DNA from: Demequina rhizosphaerae
GTDB taxonomy: Bacteria; Actinomycetota; Actinomycetes; Actinomycetales; Demequinaceae
DNA: 64,000 nt
Assembly (NCBI RefSeq): GCF_000971255.1
Contig: NZ_BBMC01000004.1
Location: forward strand, 248,001 to 312,000
Direction: 5' to 3'
Shown: piece after piece, positions 16,849-27,574 of the stretch
Layout: every line of letters starts with the position of its first letter
How positions within the stretch are numbered: position 1 is the first letter of the stretch
Notes under the pieces: model-generated
What the model was told of the DNA's origin: nothing
The model's database searches: none
The model's input: only the letters and a program-made list of their open reading frames with translations
Made by a program: the position numbers and the translations under genes

Positions 16849-17550
16849 ATGACCACCGACACCCTGCCCGTGCTCGCCAACGCCCGCGACATCGCGGCCG
16901 CGTGGCCGGGTCTGCGCGGCGGGGTCGCCTTCCGGTCCGACGCGCCGTTCGCGGGGGACGATGCGCCCGCGGGTCTGGCGCCGTGGCCGCCCGCCACGGT
17001 CGTCGACCTCCGCGACGCCGACGAGGCGCACGCGCACCACCCGCTCGCCGCCGCGGCGAGCATCCGGTCGATCCCCCTGCTGGCCGAGGCGGGGCTGGGC
17101 GCCGCCGCGCCCGGGTCGGAGCTCGTGACCCTCTACCGGGCGATGATCACCGGCGCGGCCGGCCGCGCGCTCGCGAGCGTCGCGGTCGCGGTGGGGACCG
17201 CGCCCGGGCCGGTGCTGGTGCACTGCTCGGCGGGCAAGGACCGCACCGGCGTCTCGGTGGCGCTGGTCCTCAGCCTCGTGGGCGCGCCGCGCGAGCGCAT
17301 CGTCGCCGACTACGTCGCGACGGCGGCCAACATGCAGGGCGTGATCGCGCGGATCAGCGCCGGCTGGGCGGGCGGCGGCCACGGGGTGGACCTGTCGCGC
17401 ATCCCGACCGAGATGCTCACCGCGCCCGCCGCCGCGATCGAGTCGGTGCTCGACGCGTGGGCGGCCGCGGGGGGAGCCGAGCCCTGGTTCCTCGCGCGCG
17501 GCGGCACGCCCGCGGACCTCGACGCGCTGCGGGAGCGGCTGCTCGGCTGA
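16849..17550 (+). CDS. Tyrosine/lipid phosphatase of the Y_phosphatase3 type, copy 2
   Basis: 233 residues from ATG 16849 (GGAG 6 bases upstream); in-frame ATGs at 16789 and 16834 would only add unconserved residues. It is a clear paralogue of the protein at 15945: PVLANARDIAAAWPGLRGG, the identical FRSDAPFAGDDAP, P-loop HCSAGKDRTGVS with Cys126 at the same position, and a C-terminus (AAAIESVLDAWAAAGGAEPWF) nearly identical to copy 1. Central regions have diverged, so this is an old tandem duplication. The two hairpins upstream mean it probably has its own promoter. It ends 9 bases from the convergent hutI stop. Confidence 0.83.
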   Translation: MTTDTLPVLANARDIAAAWPGLRGGVAFRSDAPFAGDDAPAGLAPWPPATVVDLRDADEAHAHHPLAAAASIRSIPLLAEAGLGAAAPGSELVTLYRAMITGAAGRALASVAVAVGTAPGPVLVHCSAGKDRTGVSVALVLSLVGAPRERIVADYVATAANMQGVIARISAGWAGGGHGVDLSRIPTEMLTAPAAAIESVLDAWAAAGGAEPWFLARGGTPADLDALRERLLG

Positions 17551-17559
17551 GCCCGCCGC

Positions 17560-18744
17560 TCAGGACGCGCGCGGCTCCCAGGACGTCGTCGCGACTCCGT
17601 CCCGCCACACCCGGTCGACCAGCGGCACGCCGGGGCGGTAGGCCAGATGGACGGGGTCCGGCGCGTCGAGCAGGGCGAGGTCCGCGCGGGCGCCCACGGC
17701 GACGCGGCCCACGTCGTTGCGGCGCAGCGCCTGCGCCCCGCCGCGCGTCGCCGCGCGGATCGCCTCGGACGGCGTCATGCCCATGTCGCGCACCGCGAGG
17801 GCGATGCAGAACGGCATCGACGTCGTGAAGGACGAGCCCGGGTTGCAGTCCGAGGCGAGCGCCCACGTCGCGCCGGCGTCGCGGAGGCGCTCGATGCGCG
17901 GGTACGGCTGGCGCGTCGAGAACTCGGCGCCGGGCACGAAGGTCGCGACGGTGTCGGACGCGGCGAGCGCGTCGACGTCCTCGTCCGAGAGGAACGTGCA
18001 GTGGTCGATGCTCGCGGCGCCCATCTCGACGCCGAGCGCGGCGGCGCCGGACATCGTCAGCTGGTTCGCGTGGAGGCGCAGGCCCAGGCCCGCGTCGCGG
18101 CCCGCCGCGAGGATGCGCCGCGTCTCCTCGACGTCGAAGGCGCCCTCCTCGCAGAACACGTCGATCCACCGCGCGAGCGGCGCGGCGGCGGCGAGCATGT
18201 CGCCCGCGACCAGGTCGACGTAGTCGCCGCGGCGGTCGGCCATCTCGGGCGCGACCACGTGCGCGCCCAGGAAGGTGGTCTCCTCGGTGAAGCGCGCGGC
18301 GACCTCGAGGAGACGGCGCTCGGTGTCCAGGTCGAGGCCGTAGCCGCTCTTGATCTCGGCGGTCGTGGTGCCCTGGCGCAGCGCCTCGTCGAGCAGGTGC
18401 CGCGTGCGGGCCGCGAGCTCCTCGGTCGAGGCGCCGCGGGTCGCGGCCACCGTGGAGCGGATGCCGCCCGCGGTGTACGGGGCGCCCGACATGCGGGCGT
18501 CGAACTCGGCCGAGCGGTCGCCGCCGAACACGGCGTGGGTGTGGGAGTCCACGAAGCCGGGGATCATCGCGGCGCCGGCGGCGTCGTACGAGGAGTCGGC
18601 CGCGGGGGCATCGGCGGAGGCGCCGATCCAGGCGACGCGTCCGTCCTCGATCACCACGGCGGCGTCGCGGCGCAGGCCGAGGGGGCCCTCGCCGTCGTCC
18701 ATGGTGGCGAGGACGCCGATGTTGACGATGGCCTCACTGGTCAC
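17560..18744 (-). CDS. hutI: Imidazolonepropionase
   Basis: 394 residues from GTG 18744. It is an amidohydrolase-superfamily enzyme: metal ligands in [16 protein letters not shown], the lysine region [29 protein letters not shown] and the late aspartate in [11 protein letters not shown]. It hydrolyses 4-imidazolone-5-propanoate to N-formimidoyl-L-glutamate, the third step of histidine degradation. It is the last gene of the hut operon and its start overlaps the end of hutF by 11 bases. Confidence 0.95.
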   Translation of the reverse strand: MTSEAIVNIGVLATMDDGEGPLGLRRDAAVVIEDGRVAWIGASADAPAADSSYDAAGAAMIPGFVDSHTHAVFGGDRSAEFDARMSGAPYTAGGIRSTVAATRGASTEELAARTRHLLDEALRQGTTTAEIKSGYGLDLDTERRLLEVAARFTEETTFLGAHVVAPEMADRRGDYVDLVAGDMLAAAAPLARWIDVFCEEGAFDVEETRRILAAGRDAGLGLRLHANQLTMSGAAALGVEMGAASIDHCTFLSDEDVDALAASDTVATFVPGAEFSTRQPYPRIERLRDAGATWALASDCNPGSSFTTSMPFCIALAVRDMGMTPSEAIRAATRGGAQALRRNDVGRVAVGARADLALLDAPDPVHLAYRPGVPLVDRVWRDGVATTSWEPRAS

Positions 18745-20053
18745 GGAGGTGCTCCTGTCGCGGGTAGGCGTCCACCGCGAGGCGGCGCAGGTCGGACGAT
18801 GCGCGGTGGACGCCGCGCACCACGGTGCCGAGGACGTCCGCGGACGATGCGCTCAGCACCAGCTCGTGCGGGTCCGAGCCGACGGTCCGCGGCGAGCGCG
18901 GGTCGAGGACGACGAGGTCGAGTGGGTGGCCCGGCGCGAGCGCCTGCGCGGGCGCGTCCGTGAGGGACACGGACGTGTGGCCGTCGGCCGTGCCCGCGCG
19001 CCACAGGTCGGCGGGGGAGAGCACGCCGCGGCGGTGCGACGCGAGGCGCGCGCCTCCCTCGAGGCGGCGGAGCTCGTCGAAGGGGTCGATGACGACGTTC
19101 TGGTCCGAGCCCACCGTGAGCCGCGCGCCCGCGTCCCGCAGCGCCTCGCCGTGGCCCAGGCCGTCGCCCAGGTCCGCCTCGGTGGTGGGGCACATCGACA
19201 CCGAGACGCGAGCGGCGCCGAGCGTCGCCACGTCGCCGTCGGTGAGGTGGGTCGCGTGGACCACGGTGGTGCGCGCGTCGAGCACGCCCGCGCGGTCGAG
19301 CAGCCCGGTGGGGGTGAGCCCGGTCTCTGCCAGGCACTCCTCGTTCTCGCGGGTCTGCTCGGACAGGTGGAGGTGCAGGGGGATCTCGTGCGGCAGCCCG
19401 GCCACCATGTAGGCGAGGTGGTCGGGGACGACCGCGCGCACCGAGTGGATCGCCGCGCCCAGGGTGACGTCGGGGTGGGCGGCGCGCAGCGCATCGTCCA
19501 GCGCGTGCCACCGCTCGTGCCACCGCTCGAGGCTGCCGTCCGAGAAGCGGCGCTGCGCGCCCTCGAGGGGCCGGTCGAAGCCGCCGCGCAGGTAGACGGT
19601 GTCGAGCAGGGTGAGGCGGATGCCGGCGTCGGCCGCGGCGTCCGCGAGCGCGAGCTCCATGTCGTGACCGGGGTACGGCGTGCCGTCCGGGCGGTGGTGG
19701 AGGTAGTGGAACTCGCCCACGGCGGAGTAGCCGGCCGCGACCATCTCCGCGTAGACGGCGGTGGCGGCCGCGCGCAGCCCGTCGGGGTCGAGCGTGCCCG
19801 CGATGCCGTACATGACGTCGCGCCAGCGCCAGAAGTCGCCGCCGCCCCCGTTGGTGCGGCCGCGCAGCAGCCGGTGGAACGCGTGGCTGTGCGTGTTGGC
19901 GAAGGCGGGCGCGGCGAGCGCGACGGAGAGGTCCGCGGCGGCGCCCGGGCCGGCCGTCTCGACCGCGGTCACGACCCCCGCATCGTCCAGCTCGACGAGG
20001 ACGTCGGTGCGCACCTCGTCCGGCAGGACGAGCCGCGCGCAGGCGATCCTCAC
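18734..20053 (-). CDS. hutF: Formimidoylglutamate deiminase
   Basis: 439 residues from GTG 20053, whose GTGA overlaps the upstream stop. Amidohydrolase motifs: [17 protein letters not shown] (His-x-His), [28 protein letters not shown] and [16 protein letters not shown]. HutF deaminates N-formimidoylglutamate to N-formylglutamate and ammonia, so this organism uses the two-step (HutF then deformylase) ending of the pathway. The gene is sandwiched between an M20 hydrolase gene and hutI in one tightly packed operon. Confidence 0.94.
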   Translation of the reverse strand: MRIACARLVLPDEVRTDVLVELDDAGVVTAVETAGPGAAADLSVALAAPAFANTHSHAFHRLLRGRTNGGGGDFWRWRDVMYGIAGTLDPDGLRAAATAVYAEMVAAGYSAVGEFHYLHHRPDGTPYPGHDMELALADAAADAGIRLTLLDTVYLRGGFDRPLEGAQRRFSDGSLERWHERWHALDDALRAAHPDVTLGAAIHSVRAVVPDHLAYMVAGLPHEIPLHLHLSEQTRENEECLAETGLTPTGLLDRAGVLDARTTVVHATHLTDGDVATLGAARVSVSMCPTTEADLGDGLGHGEALRDAGARLTVGSDQNVVIDPFDELRRLEGGARLASHRRGVLSPADLWRAGTADGHTSVSLTDAPAQALAPGHPLDLVVLDPRSPRTVGSDPHELVLSASSADVLGTVVRGVHRASSDLRRLAVDAYPRQEHLRDQ

Positions 20054-21299
20054 GTGAGCGCCCGGAGCGCGTCCGTGAGCGCGTCGACGCCGGCGCGGAT
20101 GTCGTCGTCCGACGCGCCCTCGAGCGGCGAGTGCGAGACGCCGTCGGGGTTGCGCACGAACAGCATCGCGGTCGGCAGGTGCGCCGCGAGGATGCCCGCG
20201 TCGTGCCCCGCGCCGGTGGGGATGCGCGGCACGTCGCCGAACGCGGGCACGAGGGCCGCGCCGATGCGGTCGGTGAGCGCGCCGTCGAACTCGACGCGCG
20301 TGCTGAAGGACTCCTCGGAGACGGCGACCTGGCAGCCCTCGGCCGCGCTCGCCCCCTCGACGTCCGCGACGACGCGGGCCACCAGGTCCCTCACCTCCTC
20401 GTCGTGCTCCGCACGCGCGTCGAGCCACAGGCGCACCTCGGATGCGATCGCGTTGGACCCGCCGGGGACCACCTGCACCTTGCCCACGGTGGCGCGCGCA
20501 CGCGCCTCCGGCGCGGTCTCGACCGCGCGGGCCCGCGCCGCCTGGATCGCGGCGGCCGCGACCAGCATCGGGTCGTGGCGCGAGACGAGCTCGGTGGCGC
20601 CCGCGTGGTCGCCGCGACCCGTGATCGTGACGCGCCAGCGACCGTGCGCGAGGATGCTCGTCGCGAGCCCCACGGGGTGGCCGAGCGGCGCGAGCTGGCA
20701 GCCCTGCTCGACGTGGAGCTCGAGGTAGAGCGCCAGGTCGGAGAGGCGGTCGGCGTCGTGGCCGATCGCGGCCGGGTCGTAGCCGCCGTCCTCGAGCACC
20801 TGGGCGCACGTGGCGCCGGTCGCGTCGGTGAGCGCGCGGACGCGGTCGGTGTCGATCTCGCCCGCGAGCAGCTGCGATCCGAGGCAGGGCACGCCGAAGC
20901 GGGCGCCCTCCTCCTCCGCGAAGTTGGCGACGCGGATCGGGTGCGCCGGCGTGTGGCCCTCGGCCATGAGCCGCGACACGGCCGCGAGGCCGGAGACCAC
21001 GCCGAGCGGGCCGTCGAGCGGGCCGCCGCCGGGGACGGAGTCGAGGTGCGAGCCGGTCGCGACCGCCTTGCCCGTGGCGCCCTCAGCGCGCCACGTGGCC
21101 CACAGGTTGGCGTTGCGGTCGGCCTCCACCTCGAGGCCCATCGAGGTCGCGGTGCGCACGAACCACGCGCGCATGGCGCGATCCGCGTCGTCGAGCAGGT
21201 GCCGCGACCAGCCGCCGCGGACCGGGTCCGCCCCCACAGGGGCGAGCTCGGCGAGCGCGGCGACCGCGTCGAGGACCGCGGGGGCCTGCACGTCTGCCA

Positions 21300-21300
<1 letters not shown>
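20050..21300 (-). CDS. M20 family amidohydrolase in hut operon (candidate N-formylglutamate deformylase, alternative form)
   Basis: 416 residues. The family is that of allantoate amidohydrolases and N-carbamoyl amino acid hydrolases: metal ligands in ATGSHLDSVPGGGPLDGPLGV, NFAEEEGARFG, ELHVEQG and VRNPDGVSHSPLE, with the dimerisation/lid motif GRGDHAGAT. It overlaps hutU by one base and hutF by four. No hutG-type deformylase is seen in the operon, so this enzyme most likely removes the formyl group of N-formylglutamate. That is inference from context; the ureide-type M20 enzyme for allantoate is more likely the one at 40055. The gene name allC would mislead here. Confidence 0.85.
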
Positions 21301-22985
<1,685 letters not shown>

Positions 22986-22995
22986 GAGGTGCTCC

Positions 22996-24558
22996 TTAGG
23001 CGTGGTCGAGGTGACCGATGCGGTCCTCGACCGCACGGAGGACGGCGCCCGAGCGGACGGCGCGGGCGGCCGCGTCGATCTCGGGGGCGAGGAAGCGGTC
23101 GGCGCCGGGACGGGCGGCGTCGGCGACGAGGGCCGCGGCGGCCCCGGTCGCGGGCGACGGCTCGAGCGGGGCGCGCAGCGCCTGGCCGCGGGACGCCGCG
23201 AGCAGCTCGATGCCGAGGACCCGGGCGAGCCCGTCGACCGCGGTGCGGAGCTTGCGGGCCGCGTGCCAGCCCATCGAGACGTGGTCCTCCTGCATCGCGG
23301 AGGACGGGATGGAGTCCGCCGAGGCGGGGGCGGCGAGGCGCTTGAGCTCGGACACGATGCCGGCGGCCGTGTACTGGGCGATCATGAGGCCCGAGTCGAC
23401 GCCCACCTCGTGCGCGAGGAACGGCGGCAGGCCGTGGTTGCGGGCGGGGTCGAGCAGGCGGTCGATGCGGCGCTCGGACATGCTCGCGAGGTCCGCCACG
23501 GCGATCGCGAGGAAGTCGAGCACGTACGCGACCGGGGCGCCGTGGAAGCTGCCGTTGGACTCGACGCGGCCGTCGGGCGTGACGATGGGGTTGTCGACCG
23601 CGGCGGCCAGCTCGCGCGAGGCGACGAGGCGCGCGTGCGCCATGGTGTCGCGGACCGCGCCGCCCACCTGGGGCGCGCAGCGCAGCGAGTACGCGTCCTG
23701 GACGCGGGTGCACTCGGGGCCCTGGTGGCTCGCGACGATGGGCGAGCCCGCGAGCACGCGGCGCATGTTGCCCGCCGCGGCGTCGAGACCGGGGTGCGGC
23801 CGCAGCTGCTGGAGGTCCTTCGCGAACGGCGAGTCCGAGCCGAGCAGCGCCTCGACGCTCATGGCGGCGGTGACGTCCGCGGTGGTGACGAGGCGGTCGA
23901 GGTCGGCGAGCGCGAGGATGAGTTGGCCGAGCATGCCGTCGGTGCCGTTGATGAGGGCGAGGCCCTCCTTCTCCTCGAGCGCGACGGGGGTGATGCCGGC
24001 CGCGGCGAGCGCGTCGCCGGAGTCCATGAGGGTGCCCTCGCGGTCGCGGACCGGACCCTCGCCGATCACGGCGAGCGCGACGTGGCTGAGCGGCGCGAGG
24101 TCGCCCGAGCAGCCGAGCGAGCCGTACTCGTGGACCACGGGGGTGATGCCCGCGTTGAGCATCGCGGCGTAGGTCTCCGCGACCAGCGGGCGGGCGCCCG
24201 TGCGGCCGGTGAGGAGCGTCGACAGGCGCAGCGTCGCGAGGGCGCGGACCACCTCGCGCTCGACCTCGGGGCCCGAGCCGGCCGCGTGCGAGCGCACGAG
24301 GCTGAGCTGGAGCTGCGCGCGGCGCTCGCGGTCGATGAACGTGGTGGCGAGCGCGCCGAAGCCGGTCGAGACGCCGTAGTGCGGCTGCGGGTCCTGCGCG
24401 AGCGCCTCGATGACGGCGCGCGAGGCGGCCATCGCGTCGAGGGCGGCCGGGTCGATGACGATGCGCGCGTCGTCGCGGGCGATGGCGGCGACGTCGGCGG
24501 GGGTCGGGGCGCCGGTGCCGAGCGTGACGGTGGCGACGGAGGAGTGCAGGACGGTCAT
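22996..24558 (-). CDS. hutH: Histidine ammonia-lyase
   Basis: 520 residues from ATG 24558 (GGGA 5 bases upstream); ATG 24567 is an alternative. [15 protein letters not shown] and the MIO-forming motif [14 protein letters not shown] are clear; the tripeptide is Cys-Ser-Gly rather than the commoner Ala-Ser-Gly, a variant known from actinobacterial enzymes. [14 protein letters not shown] near the end completes the active site. It removes ammonia from L-histidine to give urocanate and opens the hut operon. The promoter region is shared with the divergent iclR gene and contains a 16-bp inverted repeat. Confidence 0.96.
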   Translation of the reverse strand: MTVLHSSVATVTLGTGAPTPADVAAIARDDARIVIDPAALDAMAASRAVIEALAQDPQPHYGVSTGFGALATTFIDRERRAQLQLSLVRSHAAGSGPEVEREVVRALATLRLSTLLTGRTGARPLVAETYAAMLNAGITPVVHEYGSLGCSGDLAPLSHVALAVIGEGPVRDREGTLMDSGDALAAAGITPVALEEKEGLALINGTDGMLGQLILALADLDRLVTTADVTAAMSVEALLGSDSPFAKDLQQLRPHPGLDAAAGNMRRVLAGSPIVASHQGPECTRVQDAYSLRCAPQVGGAVRDTMAHARLVASRELAAAVDNPIVTPDGRVESNGSFHGAPVAYVLDFLAIAVADLASMSERRIDRLLDPARNHGLPPFLAHEVGVDSGLMIAQYTAAGIVSELKRLAAPASADSIPSSAMQEDHVSMGWHAARKLRTAVDGLARVLGIELLAASRGQALRAPLEPSPATGAAAALVADAARPGADRFLAPEIDAAARAVRSGAVLRAVEDRIGHLDHA

Positions 24559-24613
24559 GGGTCCCATCCCACCGCCACCGGGGCGGCCTCGCTCGCCGTT
24601 CCGGGCCACTCGT

Positions 24614-24629
24614 GTCTCATATGTGAGAC
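24614..24629. promoter_or_regulatory. Candidate IclR operator between hutH and the regulator
   Basis: GTCTCA-TATG-TGAGAC: 6-bp perfect arms with a 4-base centre, 8 bases before the IclR ATG and about 50 bases before hutH. GAGACT at 24625-24630 may also be the -10 of the regulator gene, so bound protein could repress its own synthesis as well as hut transcription. Confidence 0.7.
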
Positions 24630-24636
24630 TGGTGAC

Positions 24637-25419
24637 ATGTCCGAAACAACGGCGCCCCCGCGCGCCGCGGCGCCGGCCGTCGACCAGGCGCTCGCGATCC
24701 TCACGCACCTCGGCCGGCAGCGCGGTCCCGTCTCCGCCGGGGCGCTCGCGACCGCGCTGGGCATCCCGCGGGCGTCGCTCTACCGGCAGCTCGCCGCGAT
24801 GATCGACCACGGCTACGTGGTGCACGTGCCCGAGGAGTCGCGCTACGGCCTCGGGGTCGCCGCGCACGAGCTCGGCTCGGGCTACGCGCGCCAGCAGCCG
24901 CTGTCCCGCCTGGGCGCGCCCGTGCTCGCGGGCCTGGTCGACCGGGTGGGGGAGTCCGCACACCTCGCGGTCCTCGAGGGACGCGACGTCGTCTACATCG
25001 TCGAGGAGCGCGCGCCGCGGCGCCCGCCGCTCGTCACCGACGTCGGCGTGCGCCTGCCCGCGCTCGCGACCGCGACCGGGCGGGCCATCCTCGCGGCGCT
25101 GCCCGACGCCCAGATCCGGGCGACCTACCCGGGGCGCGACGCCTTCGCCGCGGCGCCCGCGGGGTCGCCGCGCTCGTACCGCGAGCTCAAGACGCTCGTG
25201 CGCGAGACCCGCGACCGCGGGCATGCGTGGGAGGACGGCGACGTCACCCCCGGCCTCGCGTCGGTCGCGACCGCGGTGCGCGACCACACCGGCTGGCCGG
25301 TCGCGGCGATCGCGGTGACCTTCGCGGCGGACCGGGCGGACGCGGGACGCCGCGCGGCGCTCGTGTCGGCCGTCGGACGCGACGCCACCGAGCTCGAGCG
25401 CCGCATCGGCCGCCGCTGA
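24637..25419 (+). CDS. IclR-family regulator, probable hut operon regulator
   Basis: 260 residues from ATG 24637. N-terminal winged helix (about 15-75: VDQALAILTHLGRQ, ALGIPRASLYRQLAAMIDHGYV) and C-terminal IclR effector domain (ESAHLAVLEGRDVVYIVEERA, VGVRLPALATATGRAILAALP, GDVTPGLASVATAVRDHTGWPVAAIAVTF). Divergent from hutH with a palindrome between, so it most likely controls histidine degradation; a hut role for IclR-type proteins is inferred from position. No Shine-Dalgarno is visible, consistent with leaderless translation. Confidence 0.88.
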   Translation: MSETTAPPRAAAPAVDQALAILTHLGRQRGPVSAGALATALGIPRASLYRQLAAMIDHGYVVHVPEESRYGLGVAAHELGSGYARQQPLSRLGAPVLAGLVDRVGESAHLAVLEGRDVVYIVEERAPRRPPLVTDVGVRLPALATATGRAILAALPDAQIRATYPGRDAFAAAPAGSPRSYRELKTLVRETRDRGHAWEDGDVTPGLASVATAVRDHTGWPVAAIAVTFAADRADAGRRAALVSAVGRDATELERRIGRR

Positions 25420-25443
25420 ACGCGCGCTGCGCCCCGCGCTTCA

Positions 25444-25600
25444 CCAGCCGCCGCATCGTGCCGCGCTTCACCTAGCGCTTCACCAGCCGCTGGGTCGGAG
25501 TATCACCGCATCGGTCCTGCCAGCGTGCTGGTTCCGACCTGCCCGTCGGATCGATCGCGCTCTGATCCGACGGGCTGCGGGAGGGGGGCGAACCCGCGCC
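25444..25600. repeat. Tandem intergenic duplication, copy A
   Basis: First copy of a roughly 160-170 bp unit with period 169 bases (copy B at 25613). It holds a near-perfect palindrome CCAGCGTGCTGG, the REP-like core GGTTCCGACCTGCCCGTCGG, and an 11-bp perfect stem CCCGTCGGATC / GATCCGACGGG. Located between iclR and mnmA, a 402-base interval with no gene; small frames here are not supported. Confidence 0.85.
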
Positions 25601-25612
25601 ACGCCGCGGTTC

Positions 25613-25782
25613 CCAGCCGCCGCATCGTGCCGTCCTTCACCCCGCGCTTCACCAGCCGCAGGGTCGGAGTATCACTGCATCGGTCCTTCCAGCATGCTGG
25701 TTCCGACCTGCCCGTCGGATCGATCGCGCAGTGATCCGACGGCGGGCGCCGGGAGGGAGCGAGAGGCCCCCGAACCCGCGCC
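25613..25782. repeat. Tandem intergenic duplication, copy B
   Basis: Second copy, with CCAGCATGCTGG as a perfect 12-bp palindrome and a 10-bp stem CCGTCGGATC / GATCCGACGG. Differences from copy A are mainly single bases in the first 130 bases plus small insertions near the end. It ends just before the TACACT/AGGAGG region of mnmA. Confidence 0.85.
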
Positions 25783-25821
25783 TCGTACACTTGACGGGTC
25801 CCGTTCCCAGGAGGTCCCCTC

Positions 25822-26907
25822 ATGCGCGTGCTCGCCGCCCTGTCCGGCGGGGTCGACTCCGCCGTCGCGGCCGCGCGCGCGAAGGACGCGGGCCACGACG
25901 TCGTCGGCGTGCACATGGCGCTCTCGCGCAGCCGCGCCGAGCACCGCACCGGATCGCGCGGGTGCTGCAGCATCGAGGACGCCAACGACGCGCGCCGCGC
26001 CGCCGACCGGCTGGGCATCCCGTACTACGTGTGGGACCTCAGCGACGAGTTCCACGACACCGTCGTCGCCGACTTCCTGTCGGAGTACGCCGCGGGCCGC
26101 ACGCCCAACCCGTGCGTCCGCTGCAACGAGCACATCAAGTTCGACACGCTGCTCGAGCGCGGCATCGCGCTGGGCTTCGACGCGGTCTGCACCGGCCACT
26201 ACGCGCGCATCGACGTGCGCGAGGACGGCGGCCGCGAGCTCCACCGCGCGGCCGACGCCGCCAAGGACCAGTCGTACGTGCTCGCCGTCATGGGCCCCGA
26301 GCGCCTCGCCCGCGCGATGTTCCCGCTGGGGACCGTCGCGTCGAAGGCCGAGGTGCGCGCCGAGGCAGTCGCCCGCGGGCTCGGCGTCTCGAACAAGCCC
26401 GACTCGTACGACATCTGCTTCGTCGCGGACGGCGACACCAAGGGCTTCCTCGCGCGCGAGCTGGGGGAGCGGCCCGGCGACATCGTCGACGAGACCGGCG
26501 AGGTCGTCGGCGCGCACGAGGGCGCGTACGCGTTCACCGTCGGCCAGCGCAAGGGGCTGCGCCTGCCGCGCCCGGCCGCCGACGGCGCGCCGCGCTACGT
26601 CACCGGCATCGACACCGCCCGCAACGTCGTGACCGTCGGCCCCGAGACGCTGCTGAGCGTGCGCGAGCTCGTGGGGGAGTCCGTCGTGTGGCTCGCGGAC
26701 GACGTCGGCGCCCGCGAGCCCACCCCCGTCGAGGTGCAGGTCCGCGCGCACGGCACCCCGGTCGCGGGCACCGTCGTGAGGGACGATGCGCGGGTCACCG
26801 TCGCGCTCGAGGAGCCGATGCGCGGTGTCGCCGCCGGCCAGTCGCTGGTCCTCTACCGGGGCTCGCGCGTGCTCGGCCAGGCGACCCTGGTCCGTCAGCC
26901 CGCGTAG
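25822..26907 (+). CDS. mnmA: tRNA-specific 2-thiouridylase
   Basis: 361 residues, normal length. The ATP-pyrophosphatase loop [12 protein letters not shown] is at residues 6-17; the catalytic cysteines are in [12 protein letters not shown] and [16 protein letters not shown] and KDQSYVL are family-typical, and the C-terminal beta domain ([19 protein letters not shown]) is complete. It thiolates U34 of Lys, Glu and Gln tRNAs using sulfur relayed from a cysteine desulfurase, for example the one at 11390. AGGAGG lies 7 bases before the ATG. Its last 13 bases overlap the convergent lipoprotein gene. Confidence 0.96.
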   Translation: MRVLAALSGGVDSAVAAARAKDAGHDVVGVHMALSRSRAEHRTGSRGCCSIEDANDARRAADRLGIPYYVWDLSDEFHDTVVADFLSEYAAGRTPNPCVRCNEHIKFDTLLERGIALGFDAVCTGHYARIDVREDGGRELHRAADAAKDQSYVLAVMGPERLARAMFPLGTVASKAEVRAEAVARGLGVSNKPDSYDICFVADGDTKGFLARELGERPGDIVDETGEVVGAHEGAYAFTVGQRKGLRLPRPAADGAPRYVTGIDTARNVVTVGPETLLSVRELVGESVVWLADDVGAREPTPVEVQVRAHGTPVAGTVVRDDARVTVALEEPMRGVAAGQSLVLYRGSRVLGQATLVRQPA

Positions 26908-27323
26908 GGCTCGAGGTCCACGTCCTGGACGTGCATGACCTCGCCCCACGCGTCGGGCTCGCAGGCCTCGGGGATCGTCATGTCCTCGGTGGGCGGGCCC
27001 CAGCCCCCGCCCGCCGAGACCGCGTCCCCCATCGCGTAGTCGCGGCCGGCATAGGTCAGCACCTCGGCCTCCGCGTCCCACGCGGCGAGCCCGCGCGGAA
27101 GCACCGGCACGGTCGCGAGACCCGCGGAGTCGTCGGCGCCGACGACGTACAGGCAGCCGTCGCGCAGCTCCAGCACGCCCTCCATGAGCGCCGCGTCGCC
27201 GCCGTCCGCCGGGTCCCAGTCGTAGCGCGCGACCGGGCTGTCGGGGGTGTCCAGGTCGCCTCCGGCGGGCGCGGCGCAACCGGCCAGCGCAAGCAGGATC
27301 ACCCCTGCTAGGCAACGTTTCAT
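26895..27323 (-). CDS. Small lipoprotein of unknown function
   Basis: 142 residues from ATG 27323. [19 protein letters not shown] is a lipoprotein signal with lipobox LAGC. The mature part, about 125 residues, is acidic and beta-rich ([44 protein letters not shown]) with two cysteines ([16 protein letters not shown]) that could form a disulfide. It resembles small actinobacterial exported proteins of unknown role. Convergent with mnmA. Confidence 0.7.
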   Translation of the reverse strand: MKRCLAGVILLALAGCAAPAGGDLDTPDSPVARYDWDPADGGDAALMEGVLELRDGCLYVVGADDSAGLATVPVLPRGLAAWDAEAEVLTYAGRDYAMGDAVSAGGGWGPPTEDMTIPEACEPDAWGEVMHVQDVDLEPYAG

Positions 27324-27465
27324 GGACCCATCGTGGCGCGTCGCGGACGCGGCCGCCAGGGGCGCCCGGTCACGATCCGGCCACCGCCGCATCGTGCCCC
27401 CGCACGGGCCCCGAAAGCCGTTCGTAACGTTTCGGCCACGAATGTCAACGCGCTATCGAAACGGT

Positions 27466-27494
27466 TTGACACGCCACGCCCTCCGCAATACTTT
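27466..27494 (+). promoter_or_regulatory. Sigma-70-type promoter of the cebEFG-like operon
   Basis: TTGACA at 27466 and TACTTT at 27489 with a 17-base spacer: the best vegetative promoter in the window. The two LacI operators begin 14 bases downstream of the -10, i.e. at or just after the expected transcription start, ideal for repression. Confidence 0.8.
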
Positions 27495-27507
27495 GAAGGC
27501 GATGCGA

Positions 27508-27519
27508 GAGAGCGCTCTC
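27508..27519. promoter_or_regulatory. LacI/CebR-type operator 1
   Basis: GAGAGCGCTCTC, a perfect 12-bp palindrome around CG, close to the CebR/CelR site TGGGAGCGCTCCCA. Centre-to-centre distance to operator 2 is 17 bases. Confidence 0.82.
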
Positions 27520-27524
27520 ACACG

Positions 27525-27536
27525 GAGAGCGCTCTC
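27525..27536. promoter_or_regulatory. LacI/CebR-type operator 2
   Basis: Second identical GAGAGCGCTCTC. The pair is separated by 5 bases, so two repressor dimers would sit on roughly opposite faces. Located 38 bases before the binding-protein start. Confidence 0.82.
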
Positions 27537-27574
27537 ACGATCACCGCCAGCAGTACGGACACAAAGGAGTGAAC

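Noticed and set aside
25525-25734. Small open frames inside the 25.4-25.8 kb duplication
   Set aside because: They change between copies, lack ribosome sites, and follow the repeats and palindromes rather than a protein pattern.
27423-27472. Additional LacI-type sites (CGTAACGTTTCG, TCGAAACGGTTTGA) upstream of the cebE-like promoter
   Set aside because: Only imperfect symmetry; suggestive of a second regulator but too weak to list as features.
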